From: Solimonas sp.
GTDB taxonomy: Bacteria > Pseudomonadota > Gammaproteobacteria > Nevskiales > Nevskiaceae
Assembly: GCA_030149365.1 (NCBI GenBank)
Contig: JASBRP010000032.1
Coordinates: 1-64,000 of the forward strand
Direction: 5' to 3'
Length of the DNA stretch: 64,000 bases
Position numbers and translations under genes: made by a program. Under the pieces are notes generated by a model. The model saw nothing but the letters and a program-made list of their open reading frames with translations, ran no database searches and had not been told where the DNA came from. Below, piece by piece: positions 8,784-18,286 of this stretch; positions within the stretch are counted from its first letter, which is position 1, and each line of letters opens with the position of its first letter.

Positions 8784-11700
8784 ATGAGCGAGCCCCGTAG
8801 TCCCGGCGATGAAGTTGAATCGCTCTCCCTGAATCTTGCGGTGCTCGGAGCATCCGCCGGCGGCGTCGAGGCGCTGATCAAGGTGGTCGAAACCCTGCCG
8901 CCGTCCGGGGACTTCGCCCTGGTGGTGCTCACCCATCTCAATCCCGACGGCGACAGCCAGCTCGCCGAGGTGATCGGCCATAAGGCACCCTGGCCCGTGC
9001 GCGAGCTCATCCACGGCGAAGGGCTGCAGGCGGGCGTCATCCATGTGCTGCGGCCCGAGAGCGTGGCCACCTACCTGGGCGGGCGCGTGCGCCTGACGCC
9101 GCGTGCGCCGGGCAGCTTCCATGTGATCGATTCCTTCCTGGCCTCCGCGGCACGCGAAGACGCCGCCAGCGTGGCCGTGGCGATCCTGTCCGGGACCGGT
9201 GACGACGGCAGCATGGGCACCGTGGAAGTGCGGGCGGCGGGCGGGTTCATCGTGGCCCAGGATCCGGCCAGCGCCGCGCATGGCGGCATGCCGCAGTCCG
9301 TCATCGATGCCGCCGTGGCCGACGCCGTGTTGCCGCCGGAGGAGATCATCCCCGCGTTCCAGCGCTACTTTGCCGGTACCCCGGGCGCGGGCGAAGCCGA
9401 GCCGGTGTCGCAGATCGCGGCGGAGGCGATGGACCTGATCCACCAGGAGCTCAAGCAGGACCTGCGCTTCTACAAGGACGTGAATGTCCGCCGCCGCCTG
9501 CTGCGCCGGGCCTACCTGCAGGCCCAGGGCGATCTCGGTGCCTACCTGCAGCAGCTGCGCAGCGACCGCGAGGAATTGTCGCGCCTGCGCGACGACCTGC
9601 TGATCGGCGTCACCATGTTCTTCCGCGACCTGGAGCTGGTCAGCGCGCTGGACCAGCGGATCCTGCCGGAGCTGCTGGAGCGCACAGGCGAGACCATCCG
9701 CATCTGGGTGCCCGCCTGCTCCACCGGCGAGGAGGCCTATACCATCGCCATGCTGGTGCATCGCACGCTGCAGACGGCGGGCATCACGCGCAAGGTGCAG
9801 ATCTTCGGCAGCGACATCAACGAGCGCTCCATCGTGCAGGCCCGCAGCGGGCGCTACGACGAGGCCGCCATCGAAAGCGTGCCGGAGCCTTACCGCTCGC
9901 GCTATTTCATGGTGGACGAGGGCTCCTGGCGGGTGGTGAAGGAAATCCGAGAGCTCTGCGTCTTCGCGGCGCACAATCTCTTCACCAATGCCCCGTTCTC
10001 CAATGTGGACCTGGTGTCCTGCCGGAACCTGCTGATCTACCTGCGCAAGCCGGCCAAGCGCCATGCCTTCGAGGTGTGCTTCTACGCGCTGCGCAAGCGC
10101 GGCTACCTGCTGCTGGGCGCCTCGGAGAACGCCGACGCCGAGCTGTTCGAGGACGAGGCGCCGAGCCTCAACCTCTATCGCCGTCGCCAGATCACGCGCT
10201 CGCCGCTGCGTGGCTTCTCGATGCCGGACCTGATCCAGCCAGGGGTGACGCCTTCCCGTAGCGAGGCGGGCGCCAACTGGCTGGAGAACATGGCGGACCG
10301 CGTGGCGCTGGCCAAGTACGCGCCGCCCGGCTTCGTGGTGGACGCCCACGGCCGGGTGATCCAGTTCCGCGGCGATACCTCCAGCCTGCTGCTGCCCACC
10401 ACCGGAGATGCCACGCTGTCGCTGGCGCGGCTGGTGCGGCCGGAGATGCAGGTGGACATGCGCACCGCCCTGATGGAGGCCGTGCGCAGCAAGCTGCCGG
10501 TGCGACGCGAGCGGGTGCGCCTGGGCGACGACCATTGCACCATCGACGTGGTGCCGATCCCCGCCGGTGGCTCGGAGTCCTACTTCCTGGTGTCGGTGCA
10601 GGCCTGCGCGCCCGCCAATGCCCCGTCGCCCGCTGCCAGCACCGATGCCCGCACCGAGGACCTGGAGCGCTACGTGCGGGTACTGGGCGACGAGCTGGAG
10701 CAGTCCCGCGCCCAGCTCAAGGGGCTGGTCACCGAGTACGACGCCACCAGCGAAGAACTGCGCACCGCCAACGAGGAAGTGCTCTCGGCCAACGAGGAGC
10801 TGCAGAGCGCCAACGAGGACCTGCAGGACGCCAAGCGCGACCTGGAGCAGGCCAATTTGCGCCTCACCTCGCTCAACCAGCAGCTGCAGACGCAGAACCA
10901 GCAGTTGCAGCTGTTGAACGATGATCTCGGCAACCTGATCCGCGGCATTCCCGCGCCGGTGCTGCTGGTGGATCGCGAGAAATGCGTGCGCCATTGCTCG
11001 CCCAGCGCCGCCGAGCTCTTCGGGCTCTCGCCGGAGGACTTCGGCAAGCCGCTGCGGGAAAACGAGGTGTTCGGCGCCGACGTGATCGAAGAGGCGATGT
11101 CGGTGGCGCTGACGGAGCTGCGCCCGTTGACGCTGGAGGTGCGCGACCTGTCCGGCCACTGGTATGCGCTGTCGACGCGCGCTTACCAGACCAGCGACAA
11201 CCGCATCGACGGCGCGGTGCTGGTATTCCAGAGCATCCACAACCTCAAGCTGGCGCTGGATGCCGCCAATGCCGCGACGACGGAAGCCGAGCGCGCCAAT
11301 GCCGCCAAGAACGACTTCCTCGCGCTGGTGAGCCACGAGCTGCGCTCACCGCTCAACATCATCTCCAACTGGGCCGAGATACTGCGGCTCAAGCTGGCTG
11401 GCGAGGGGAGCGTGGAAGATGCGCAGGTCGGTGGCGGCATCAAGAGCATCGTGCAGGGTTGCCGCGACCTTGCCGAACTGATCGACGAACTGCTGGATGT
11501 CTCGCGCATCACCAGCGGGCGCCTGGTGCTGGACCTGCGCCCCACCGACCTGGCCGGCGTGGTGCGATCCACGCTGGAGGGCATGGCGCCGCAGGCGCAG
11601 GCCAAGGGGCTGGAGATCGCTGCGTCCGGGTACAACCGTGAATTGCTGGTGGCCGGCGATGTGCGGCGGCTGCAGCAGATCGTTTCCAACATCCTGGGCA

Positions 11701-12449
11701 ACGCACTGAAATTCACGCCGGGGGGCGGGCATATCGACGTGGCGCTGGCCCGGATCGATGGCAATGCCGAGCTCACGATTACCGATACCGGTGCCGGCAT
11801 CGCGGCCGAAGACCTGCCGCATATCTTCGAACGCTTCAGCCAGTCCGACATCTCGCGCACCCGCCAGTACGGCGGCCTGGGTTTGGGCCTGACCATCGTC
11901 AAGAGCCTCACCGAAGCGCATGGCGGCTCCGTGGCGGCCGCCAGCGACGGCGTGGGCAAGGGCGCGAGCTTCGTGGTGCGCATCCCGCTCAGCCCGCTGG
12001 AGGCGGTCCGCGCGCCGGACGTGGCGCGGCAGGCCAGCGCGCTGTCGCTGAAGGGCATCAGCATCCTGCTGGTGGACGATGAGACGGCGGGTAGCCTGCC
12101 GCTGAGCCACCTGCTGGCGGGACAGGGAGCCGAGGTGGTGCTGGCCGCGAGCGCGACCGAAGCCTTGCAGCGCCTGGAGGAGCGGCGCTTCGATGCCCTG
12201 GTCGGCGACATCGCCATGCCGCAGGTGGACGGATACGAGCTGATGCGCCGTATCCGCGAGAGTGAAAGCCGGAAGGGCCAGGGCTCGATCTATGCCGTGG
12301 CGCTGACGGGGTTTACCGGATTTGCCGACCGCAATGCAGCGTTGGCCGCCGGCTACGACGCCCACTTCGGCAAGCCCGCGAACCCGCGCGACCTGGCGGC
12401 ACGCATCTACTCGGGTGTGCGGGCATTGCAGGCCGGGCGGCGGGGCTGA
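8784..12449 (+). CDS. CheB-CheR-PAS-histidine kinase-receiver hybrid sensor protein
   Basis: A 1221-residue cytoplasmic protein fusing chemotaxis-type and phosphorelay modules. Residues ~16-195 are a CheB methylesterase with Ser24 (GASAGG), His51 and Asp141 in place. Residues ~215-480 are a CheR methyltransferase (VTMFFRD, ACSTGEEAYT, SCRNLLIYL). A PAS-like segment (~510-600), a long Gln/Glu-rich coiled coil (~635-715) and a second PAS (~715-830) follow. The HisKA box SHELRSP has its His near 851, the HATPase shows N, G1, F and G2 boxes, and a C-terminal receiver has its Asp near 1141 (GDIAMP) and Lys in FGKP. No membrane segments or chemoreceptor genes are nearby, so control of gene expression rather than taxis is likely. 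Confidence 0.9.
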   Translation: MSEPRSPGDEVESLSLNLAVLGASAGGVEALIKVVETLPPSGDFALVVLTHLNPDGDSQLAEVIGHKAPWPVRELIHGEGLQAGVIHVLRPESVATYLGGRVRLTPRAPGSFHVIDSFLASAAREDAASVAVAILSGTGDDGSMGTVEVRAAGGFIVAQDPASAAHGGMPQSVIDAAVADAVLPPEEIIPAFQRYFAGTPGAGEAEPVSQIAAEAMDLIHQELKQDLRFYKDVNVRRRLLRRAYLQAQGDLGAYLQQLRSDREELSRLRDDLLIGVTMFFRDLELVSALDQRILPELLERTGETIRIWVPACSTGEEAYTIAMLVHRTLQTAGITRKVQIFGSDINERSIVQARSGRYDEAAIESVPEPYRSRYFMVDEGSWRVVKEIRELCVFAAHNLFTNAPFSNVDLVSCRNLLIYLRKPAKRHAFEVCFYALRKRGYLLLGASENADAELFEDEAPSLNLYRRRQITRSPLRGFSMPDLIQPGVTPSRSEAGANWLENMADRVALAKYAPPGFVVDAHGRVIQFRGDTSSLLLPTTGDATLSLARLVRPEMQVDMRTALMEAVRSKLPVRRERVRLGDDHCTIDVVPIPAGGSESYFLVSVQACAPANAPSPAASTDARTEDLERYVRVLGDELEQSRAQLKGLVTEYDATSEELRTANEEVLSANEELQSANEDLQDAKRDLEQANLRLTSLNQQLQTQNQQLQLLNDDLGNLIRGIPAPVLLVDREKCVRHCSPSAAELFGLSPEDFGKPLRENEVFGADVIEEAMSVALTELRPLTLEVRDLSGHWYALSTRAYQTSDNRIDGAVLVFQSIHNLKLALDAANAATTEAERANAAKNDFLALVSHELRSPLNIISNWAEILRLKLAGEGSVEDAQVGGGIKSIVQGCRDLAELIDELLDVSRITSGRLVLDLRPTDLAGVVRSTLEGMAPQAQAKGLEIAASGYNRELLVAGDVRRLQQIVSNILGNALKFTPGGGHIDVALARIDGNAELTITDTGAGIAAEDLPHIFERFSQSDISRTRQYGGLGLGLTIVKSLTEAHGGSVAAASDGVGKGASFVVRIPLSPLEAVRAPDVARQASALSLKGISILLVDDETAGSLPLSHLLAGQGAEVVLAASATEALQRLEERRFDALVGDIAMPQVDGYELMRRIRESESRKGQGSIYAVALTGFTGFADRNAALAAGYDAHFGKPANPRDLAARIYSGVRALQAGRRG

Positions 12450-12495
12450 GCGCGCGGGTCGCCTGTGCAGAATCTGCTGCTTTTGCCAGGCCCTG

Positions 12496-13401
12496 TCAGG
12501 CTGCAGCGCCAGCCCTCGCATAGCGGCCCGGCGGCAGGCCCACGTACCGGCTGAACGCGGTGCTGAAGGCGCTGGCGGAACCGTAGCCTACGTGCTCGGC
12601 CAACTCGCTGATGCCAAGCTCGCCGCGGCGCAGCAGGTCCTTGGCCACCGTCATGCGCCAGGCCAACAGGTATTCCATGGGTGCTTGCCCGAGCGTGCGC
12701 GTGAAGCGCTCGAAGAACGCGGAGCGTGACAGCGCGGCAACGTCTGCCAGGCGCGGCACGGTCCAGGCTTGCGCGAGGTTGCCGTGCATCTGCCGCAGTG
12801 CCCGCGCCAGGCGCGGATCGGCCAGGCCGCGCAGCAGGCCGGCCGGAGCCTGCTCGCCGGAGACCTGGCGCAGCGATTCGATCAGCAGCAGCTCCACCAG
12901 GCGAGTCAGGATCAGTTCGCGGCCGGAGTTCTGGCCGCGGGATTCCTCGCGCAGCAGGCGCACCAGCGTGGACAGGCGCTCCACGCCGCACACGTGGATG
13001 CGCGGCGGCAGCATGGGTACCAGCAGGCCGGCTTCCGGCGATTCAAAGGCGAAGTGGCCGCCCAGCAGGCGCACGTCCGGCTTGCCGCCGCGGCGGCCGT
13101 GGCGCAGCTCCCCGCCGAGCGTGGAGCTTTGCCGCGGGTCCATCCGTACCGGCTTGGCGGGCTCGAAGCCGGACATGGTGAAGCCGGAGGTCTTGGGCAG
13201 CAGCAGGAAGTCTCCGGCTTCCAGCACCAATGGTTCCTGGCCGTCCAGCGCCAGGCGGCAGCGACCTTCCAGCACCGCGCAGAAGCTTGGCAGGCCGAAC
13301 TCCGAGTAGCGCACGGCCCAGGCACCGGCCCCGCTGATGCCCTTGGAGAACACCGCGCGCGGCTTGAGCAAGGCGATGACGTCGGACAGGGGATCGATCA
13401 T
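12496..13401 (-). CDS. AraC family transcriptional regulator (cupin type)
   Basis: A 301-residue regulator. The N-terminal ~180 residues fit the AraC-binding cupin domain; the C-terminal ~100 residues carry two helix-turn-helix units, with ALSRSAFFERFTRTLGQAPMEYL and HVGYGSASAFSTAFSRYVG-type patterns typical of AraC/XylS proteins. It is divergent from the SDR gene across ~98 bases, the usual arrangement for a local activator of a neighbouring oxidoreductase. Confidence 0.9.
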   Translation of the reverse strand: MIDPLSDVIALLKPRAVFSKGISGAGAWAVRYSEFGLPSFCAVLEGRCRLALDGQEPLVLEAGDFLLLPKTSGFTMSGFEPAKPVRMDPRQSSTLGGELRHGRRGGKPDVRLLGGHFAFESPEAGLLVPMLPPRIHVCGVERLSTLVRLLREESRGQNSGRELILTRLVELLLIESLRQVSGEQAPAGLLRGLADPRLARALRQMHGNLAQAWTVPRLADVAALSRSAFFERFTRTLGQAPMEYLLAWRMTVAKDLLRRGELGISELAEHVGYGSASAFSTAFSRYVGLPPGRYARAGAAA

Positions 13402-13499
13402 ATCTGGACGATGAATAACAAATGATGGACTGATGATTATGGAGAGTCCTGATCATGGCGCTTATCGTGGGCGCCATGCAAACCACACAGGAGTTATCC

Positions 13500-14246
13500 A
13501 TGAAAACCGCCTTCAAAACCGTCTTGATCACGGGCTGCTCGTCCGGCTATGGCCTGGAGACCGCGCGTTACTTCCATGAGAAGGGCTGGATGGTCATCGC
13601 CACCATGCGCCAGCCGCGAGAGGACCTGCTGCCGCGATCGGAGCGCCTGCGTGTGCTGGCTCTGGATGTGACGCGGCCCGAGAGCATCGCCGCCGCGCTG
13701 GAAGCCAGCGGGCCGATCGACGTGCTGGTGAACAACGCCGGCATCGGTCTGTTCGGTGCACTGGAGGCCACGCCCTTGGCCACCACGCGTGAGGTGTTCG
13801 AGACCAATACCTTTGGCGTGATCGCGATGACGCAGGCGGTGGTTACGCAATTTCGCAGCCGGCGCGCCGGCACGGTGATCAACGTGACCTCCAGCGCGAC
13901 GCTGGCGCCGATGCCGCTGGTGGCGGTGTACACCGCGAGCAAGCAGGCAATACAGGGTTTCACGGGATCGCTCGCGCTGGAGCTGGAGCCCTTTGGTGTG
14001 CGTGCCAAGCTGGTGGAGCCGGGCTATGCGCCCAGCACACAGTTCACTGCCAACGGCCAGACGCGCATGGCGGGCCTGGTGCCGGAGGCGTATGTGCCGC
14101 AGGCCCAGCGCATCTTTGCGGCGTTGAGCAGCCCGATGGTCACCACCGAGCGTGACGTGGCCGAGGCGGTGTGGCATGCGGCGAACGATGAAAGCGGGCA
14201 ACTGCGCTTCCCGGCGGGTGCGGATGCCGTGGCGCTGGCCGGCTGA
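13500..14246 (+). CDS. SDR family NAD(P)-dependent oxidoreductase
   Basis: A 248-residue classical short-chain dehydrogenase/reductase. AGGAG at 13489-13493 fixes the start at the ATG at 13500 rather than an in-frame codon 45 bases upstream. Visible motifs are the TGCSSGYG dinucleotide loop, NNAG, a catalytic Ser in VTSSA and YTASK (Tyr-Lys). The subgroup resembles reductases of the 'SDR, oxidoreductase' type acting on small alcohols or ketones. It is divergent from the AraC regulator, which probably controls it. The substrate is unknown. Confidence 0.9.
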   Translation: MKTAFKTVLITGCSSGYGLETARYFHEKGWMVIATMRQPREDLLPRSERLRVLALDVTRPESIAAALEASGPIDVLVNNAGIGLFGALEATPLATTREVFETNTFGVIAMTQAVVTQFRSRRAGTVINVTSSATLAPMPLVAVYTASKQAIQGFTGSLALELEPFGVRAKLVEPGYAPSTQFTANGQTRMAGLVPEAYVPQAQRIFAALSSPMVTTERDVAEAVWHAANDESGQLRFPAGADAVALAG

Positions 14247-14569
14247 GAAGGCGATGAGGCAAGTTGTTCCCCCAAGGGTCCGTGTCAGGTGGTTACTGCA
14301 GGGGAGGCATGGGGTATTGCCGCTACAGGCAAGATCCGGAGTGCCTGCTCGTCTGTTTGGGTGAGCATGGCCGGGCGAATGGAGCGATAGGCTCGAAGCA
14401 GAGGCCGCCGGATCTTTTCCCCCCACGATGCGAGCAGGTCCGGGGACGCAATGCAGTCCCCGCAACGCGCATTGCCCGAGGTCCCACAGAGGCCAGCTCG
14501 CCGCGCGTGCTGCTTCCTCCCCGGGTGGATACGCCGGGACGCGGTGCTCATCAGAGAGGGGATCAACAT
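14247..14569. other. intergenic region
   Basis: About 320 bases separate the SDR gene from the TonB receptor. I see one hairpin near 14443-14462 (GGGGAC and GTCCCC arms) and no convincing gene. It probably carries the leader of the receptor gene. Confidence 0.4.
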
Positions 14570-17269
14570 ATGGCAAGGTGCAGGCACGCACTCGTAGCAG
14601 GGTTGCTGGCGGGCTATTTCGGCTTCGCGGCGGCCCAGGAGGGCAACGAGGACCTGTGGCAGGTGCTGGAGCAGATCGAGGAGAGCCCGCAGGGCTCAGC
14701 CGCTTTTCCTGCCCCTGCCGCATCACCCGCTGCGGTGGCCGATACGCCGAGCGATGCGGCCAGCCCGCCGCCGGAGCAGGCGGCGGCTGCTGAGCCCGAA
14801 GGGCCGTTGCCGACCATCGCGGTGGAACCCTTGCGCCCCGAGGAACCGGCGCCCGAGACGCCGCGAAAGCGCGGAGGCATGCAGCTGGAGGAGATCGTGG
14901 TCACGGCGCAGCGCAAGGAGGCTTCGCTGCAGGACACGCCGATCTCGATAGAAGCCTTTGGCGCGGAGAAGCTGGAGCTGCGCGGCATCGGCAGCCTGGA
15001 GGACCTGGGCTCCAACGTGCCGAGCATGGTGATCGAGCCGCACCCGCTGTCCAACACCACCTTGCGCATCACCATCCGTGGCGTGGGCATCACCGACTCG
15101 CAGGTAACGCAGGACCCGGCGGTGGGCATATACCTGGATGGTGTCTACCTAGCGCGTTCCGTCGGCCTGGCGCTGGACCTGGCGGACATCGAGCGCATGG
15201 AGGTGCTGCGCGGACCTCAAGGCGTTCTCTATGGACGCAACTCCACCGGCGGCGCCATCAATGTGATCACCAAGCGGCCGGACCCCGCCGCGTTCAGCAT
15301 GAATCACAAGCTGACCCTGGGCGAACGAAACCTGCTGGTGGGAAAGAGCTCTTTCAACCTGCCGCTGTCCGACACCCTCGCGGTGAAGCTGGCGCTGCTG
15401 GCCCGCCAGAGCGATGGCTTCGTGGAGAACACCGGTGAAGGGGAGGACTTCGGCGACAGCCGTTCCCTGGGCCTGCGCTTCGACGCGCGCTGGCTGGGCA
15501 GCGACACGTTCACGGCGGACTACGGCTACGACCTGACCGACCTCAAGTACGTGAACTACATGTTCCAGAGCGTGCTGAAGCCGCAGACCAACCACGGCCT
15601 GGCGGAGTTCTTCAAACCCTATGCGGTGGCGAACACGGTGTACTCCGCCAGACGCCTGGAACGCATGGCGTCCGGCGCTCCGATGGAGGCCTCCGAGGCC
15701 GAGGTGAGTGGGCACACGTTGACGATGACCCAGAAGTTCGATGTCTTCGACCTGAAGTACATCGGTGCCTATCGCAAGCTGGAAGACCGGCAGTATCCGG
15801 ACCTCAGCGGCGGCAAGGGCGACACCGGATACCGGATCGACACCAATGCCTACGACAGCGCGGCGGCGCGCTTGGCCAACAATGGCCGGCCGACGCCGCT
15901 GGTGATCCCCAAGACCTTCCAGTCGCAGTGGTCGCATGAACTGCAGATCAGCGGCAATGCCTGGGATGATCGCCTGTCGTACATCGCCGGCCTGTACTAC
16001 TTCACCGAAAAGGGCGGGGAGGACGGCGGGCCCATGCACCACATCCAGAGCGCCACGGTGGATCCGCAGCAAAGCGATTTCATCATCGGCCTGCTGCCGG
16101 CGCCGCTGCGTGCGATGCTGCAGAACAATGCCCTGCCGCGGCTTTCGGCCTATTGGGATTACCTGTATGGCATCGAGAACAAGGCCTATGCGGCCTATGG
16201 ACAGCTGAGCTTCCGGCCGGAATGGATGGATCGGCGCCTGAACTTCACGGTGGGCCTGCGCGCCTCGCGCGATGAGCGCTATGCGATCAAGGATTTCATC
16301 CAGCGCCAGTATCTGGAGTTGCGGCTGGCCAATGCCAGCCTGGCGGCGGTGCCGGTGCCGGCGGCCATCGCCGGGAGCTCCGATGACTTCGACGGGGTGG
16401 AGGCGAGCGTGGAGTACGACGACATCTCGCCCTCGGCCAACATCCAGTTCAACCTCACGGACATGGCCACCACTTACCTTTCCTATTCCACGGCCTACAA
16501 GAGCGGGGGCTTCAACACGCGCGATCCCCAGATATCCGGCGCGTCCGGTGCCGCGTCCGACGGCACCAACTACGGCTTCGGCTTCGTGGAGGGCTTCAAG
16601 CCGGAGAGGGTCAAGTCCTGGGAAGTGGGCCTGAAGAGCGAATGGCTGGAGCGCGCGCTGCGCATCAACGGTGCGGCGTTCTACAGTGACTACACCGATA
16701 TGCAGACCAATTTCCTGATCGCGGGCACGATTTCGGACACCAAGTCGCGCAATGCCGGCCGCGCGCGGATGAGCGGCCTGGAACTGGAGACGGCGTTGAT
16801 CCCCGCGCATAACCTGATGCTGGGCCTGCAGTACGCCTACCTCGATGCCCGCGTGCTGGAGGTGCGGGATATCGAGGGCAACAACGTGGCCGACCTGTAT
16901 CCCTTCATCTCTGCGCCGCGGCACTCCGGCGTGGTCTTCGCGGACTGGACCGTGGCGCAGCCGGCCTGGGGCGAACTGCGCGCCTACGCCAGCTGGAACT
17001 ATATCGGCGACCGCACTGGCTTCGTCATTACCGAGGAGCGCCGGGGGCTGACCGGCATCGACGGTTATGGCCTGCTCAATGCGCGCCTGATGGCCAACAA
17101 CATCCGCTTCGGCTCACGCGGCACGCTGGATATCGCGCTGTGGGGCAAGAACCTGCTGGACCAGGAGTATGAGCTCACCGCTATCGACAACCTGCCGCAG
17201 GCCGACCGTGCCGTGCTCTGGGGCGATCCACGCACGATCGGGATGGATTTCGTCTACCGGTTCGAGTGA
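14570..17269 (+). CDS. TonB-dependent outer-membrane receptor
   Basis: An 899-residue receptor. The start at 14570 is chosen for GAGAGGGG upstream and a signal peptide ending FGFAAAQ; the open frame extends 300 bases further upstream but is not protein-like. A Pro/Ala/Glu-rich linker (~45-100) precedes the TonB-box-like EEIVVTAQR, then a plug domain (VLRGPQGVLYGRNSTGGAINV) and a 22-strand barrel ending in DFVYRFE, with the terminal aromatic expected for outer-membrane assembly. The ligand is not predictable; this 'FecA-like' class is expanded in degraders of lipids, steroids and peptides. No transporter gene lies beside it. Confidence 0.9.
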   Translation: MARCRHALVAGLLAGYFGFAAAQEGNEDLWQVLEQIEESPQGSAAFPAPAASPAAVADTPSDAASPPPEQAAAAEPEGPLPTIAVEPLRPEEPAPETPRKRGGMQLEEIVVTAQRKEASLQDTPISIEAFGAEKLELRGIGSLEDLGSNVPSMVIEPHPLSNTTLRITIRGVGITDSQVTQDPAVGIYLDGVYLARSVGLALDLADIERMEVLRGPQGVLYGRNSTGGAINVITKRPDPAAFSMNHKLTLGERNLLVGKSSFNLPLSDTLAVKLALLARQSDGFVENTGEGEDFGDSRSLGLRFDARWLGSDTFTADYGYDLTDLKYVNYMFQSVLKPQTNHGLAEFFKPYAVANTVYSARRLERMASGAPMEASEAEVSGHTLTMTQKFDVFDLKYIGAYRKLEDRQYPDLSGGKGDTGYRIDTNAYDSAAARLANNGRPTPLVIPKTFQSQWSHELQISGNAWDDRLSYIAGLYYFTEKGGEDGGPMHHIQSATVDPQQSDFIIGLLPAPLRAMLQNNALPRLSAYWDYLYGIENKAYAAYGQLSFRPEWMDRRLNFTVGLRASRDERYAIKDFIQRQYLELRLANASLAAVPVPAAIAGSSDDFDGVEASVEYDDISPSANIQFNLTDMATTYLSYSTAYKSGGFNTRDPQISGASGAASDGTNYGFGFVEGFKPERVKSWEVGLKSEWLERALRINGAAFYSDYTDMQTNFLIAGTISDTKSRNAGRARMSGLELETALIPAHNLMLGLQYAYLDARVLEVRDIEGNNVADLYPFISAPRHSGVVFADWTVAQPAWGELRAYASWNYIGDRTGFVITEERRGLTGIDGYGLLNARLMANNIRFGSRGTLDIALWGKNLLDQEYELTAIDNLPQADRAVLWGDPRTIGMDFVYRFE

Positions 17270-17830
17270 GAGCGCAATTGCGGCGGCTGCTATCCTGCAA
17301 GGGGCACCGGCCCACGCGCCGGACGAAATGTTCAAGTAAAAAGACCTGCTCCGCCGGGCCGCCTCCGGAGAGAGGGCGCTCTCGATCTTCTGGGACTTCC
17401 AACCGCCAACTCACGACGCTAAGATCCCCAGTGCTTATGCGCTGGGGCCCCTCCACGCTGTTCGTGGCTTTACCTGGCCTTTCGGCCAGCCGTTGTCTCC
17501 GCGGGCGCCTCGTCCAGGCACGCCCGTTGCGCTGCGCGGGCTCCCCTGGTGGAGGGACCCGGCGGGCAGCAATACCGTGTTGTTAATGAGCACCGACAGC
17601 AGGTGTGACCCGGGACTCGTTCGCGGATGCGCTAGCAGAGCCCTACTGGGTTAGCCCGGCAATCGTTCTACTGCAGGGAAGTTGGAGAGTGGGCCGCAGG
17701 GGCCGGGTGGGTGAGATCGTTCCCGGTATGCGGCGGGCCTCGGTCGTTGCGTGGCAACGTGAGGCTGGCTCGATGTGAATAGCTTACGCCGGAGGGGGCG
17801 GAACTCATAACGGAGTTCCGTTTTTCTTGG
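17270..17830 (+). ncRNA. possible structured RNA (family not recognised)
   Basis: No convincing gene lies here although short frames are open. On the + strand three hairpins follow one another: arms CCCCAGTGC/GCGCTGGGG around 17428-17450, CCACG/CGTGG around 17456-17470 and CTGGCC/GGCCAG around 17475-17492. A perfect intrinsic terminator closes the stretch at 17799-17825, too far from the receptor gene to be an ordinary 3' end. I compared it by eye with RNase P RNA, tmRNA, 6S, SRP RNA and common riboswitches and found no match. It could also be the long 3' region of the receptor mRNA. Confidence 0.3.
17799..17825 (+). terminator. intrinsic terminator
   Basis: A perfect 8-bp stem (17799-17806 and 17813-17820) with a six-base loop is followed directly by TTTTTC. 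It would end rightward transcripts that enter from the receptor gene or from an RNA gene in 17270-17800. Confidence 0.7.
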
Positions 17831-17965
17831 TGTGGCGCCGCCGTCCGTGGTGAGACTGCATCTGCGGATTTAGCCCCTGCCCATGCCTGAATTGGGCCAG
17901 GCATTCCATGGCCGGGCGTTCGCTGTCGTGGTGTGCCATTCAAGGCACTCCCCGACAGCCCCGGC

Positions 17966-17995
17966 TCGCCCTTCGATGGGCTCAGGGTGAACGGC
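17966..17995. repeat. dispersed repeat, TTCGAxxxGCTCAGGG family
   Basis: One of three copies in this window of a short repeat with the core cTTCGAcrrGCTCAGkGcGAACGG; the others are at 26524-26550 and 48515-48545. All three lie between genes. Repeats of this kind are common in intergenic DNA of many proteobacteria. Confidence 0.7.
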
Positions 17996-18016
17996 TTTAG
18001 CGAATCCTTTCATGAT

Positions 18017-18056
18017 CCCCCTCTCCCCAACCCCTCTCCCGCAAGGGGAGAGGGGC
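18017..18056. repeat. dispersed C-rich hairpin repeat
   Basis: A C-rich lead followed by a 10-bp hairpin with arms CCCCTCTCCC (18031-18040) and GGGAGAGGGG (18046-18055). Related copies lie at 26380-26410, 46021-46067 and, split, 48558-48650. No transposase is nearby; this is a REP-like element. Confidence 0.7.
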
Positions 18057-18286
18057 AAAGTGAAGGTGCTAGCTTCCAGGTGGAGACGCTATCGTCTTTC
18101 AGGAGCCGTTCAAAGGCGGGATACGAATTGCCTTCCGATAGGCGCTATCCCTGCGCAGGCCTTACTACTCAAACATGTTCATTCTTGGGCAGCGTCGAAG
18201 AACTCGACCCATGAATTGCTCAACACACTTGACCTCAAGTGGACTTGAAGTTGCACAGTAGGGCCCTGCCCGGGAAGGGCGAGCCG

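Noticed and set aside
8580..11336. Open frame of ~918 codons antisense to the CheB/CheR hybrid
   Set aside because: The opposite strand carries complete, well-known domains; the antisense product is biased and unrecognisable.
17266..17586. 106-codon frame downstream of the TonB receptor
   Set aside because: Ser/Arg/Pro/Gly-rich without signal or domain, and the DNA contains repeated hairpins; a structured RNA is at least as likely.
17270..17830. RNase P RNA, tmRNA, 6S RNA, SRP RNA or a cobalamin/FMN riboswitch
   Set aside because: The conserved core sequences of these RNAs were looked for on both strands and not found.
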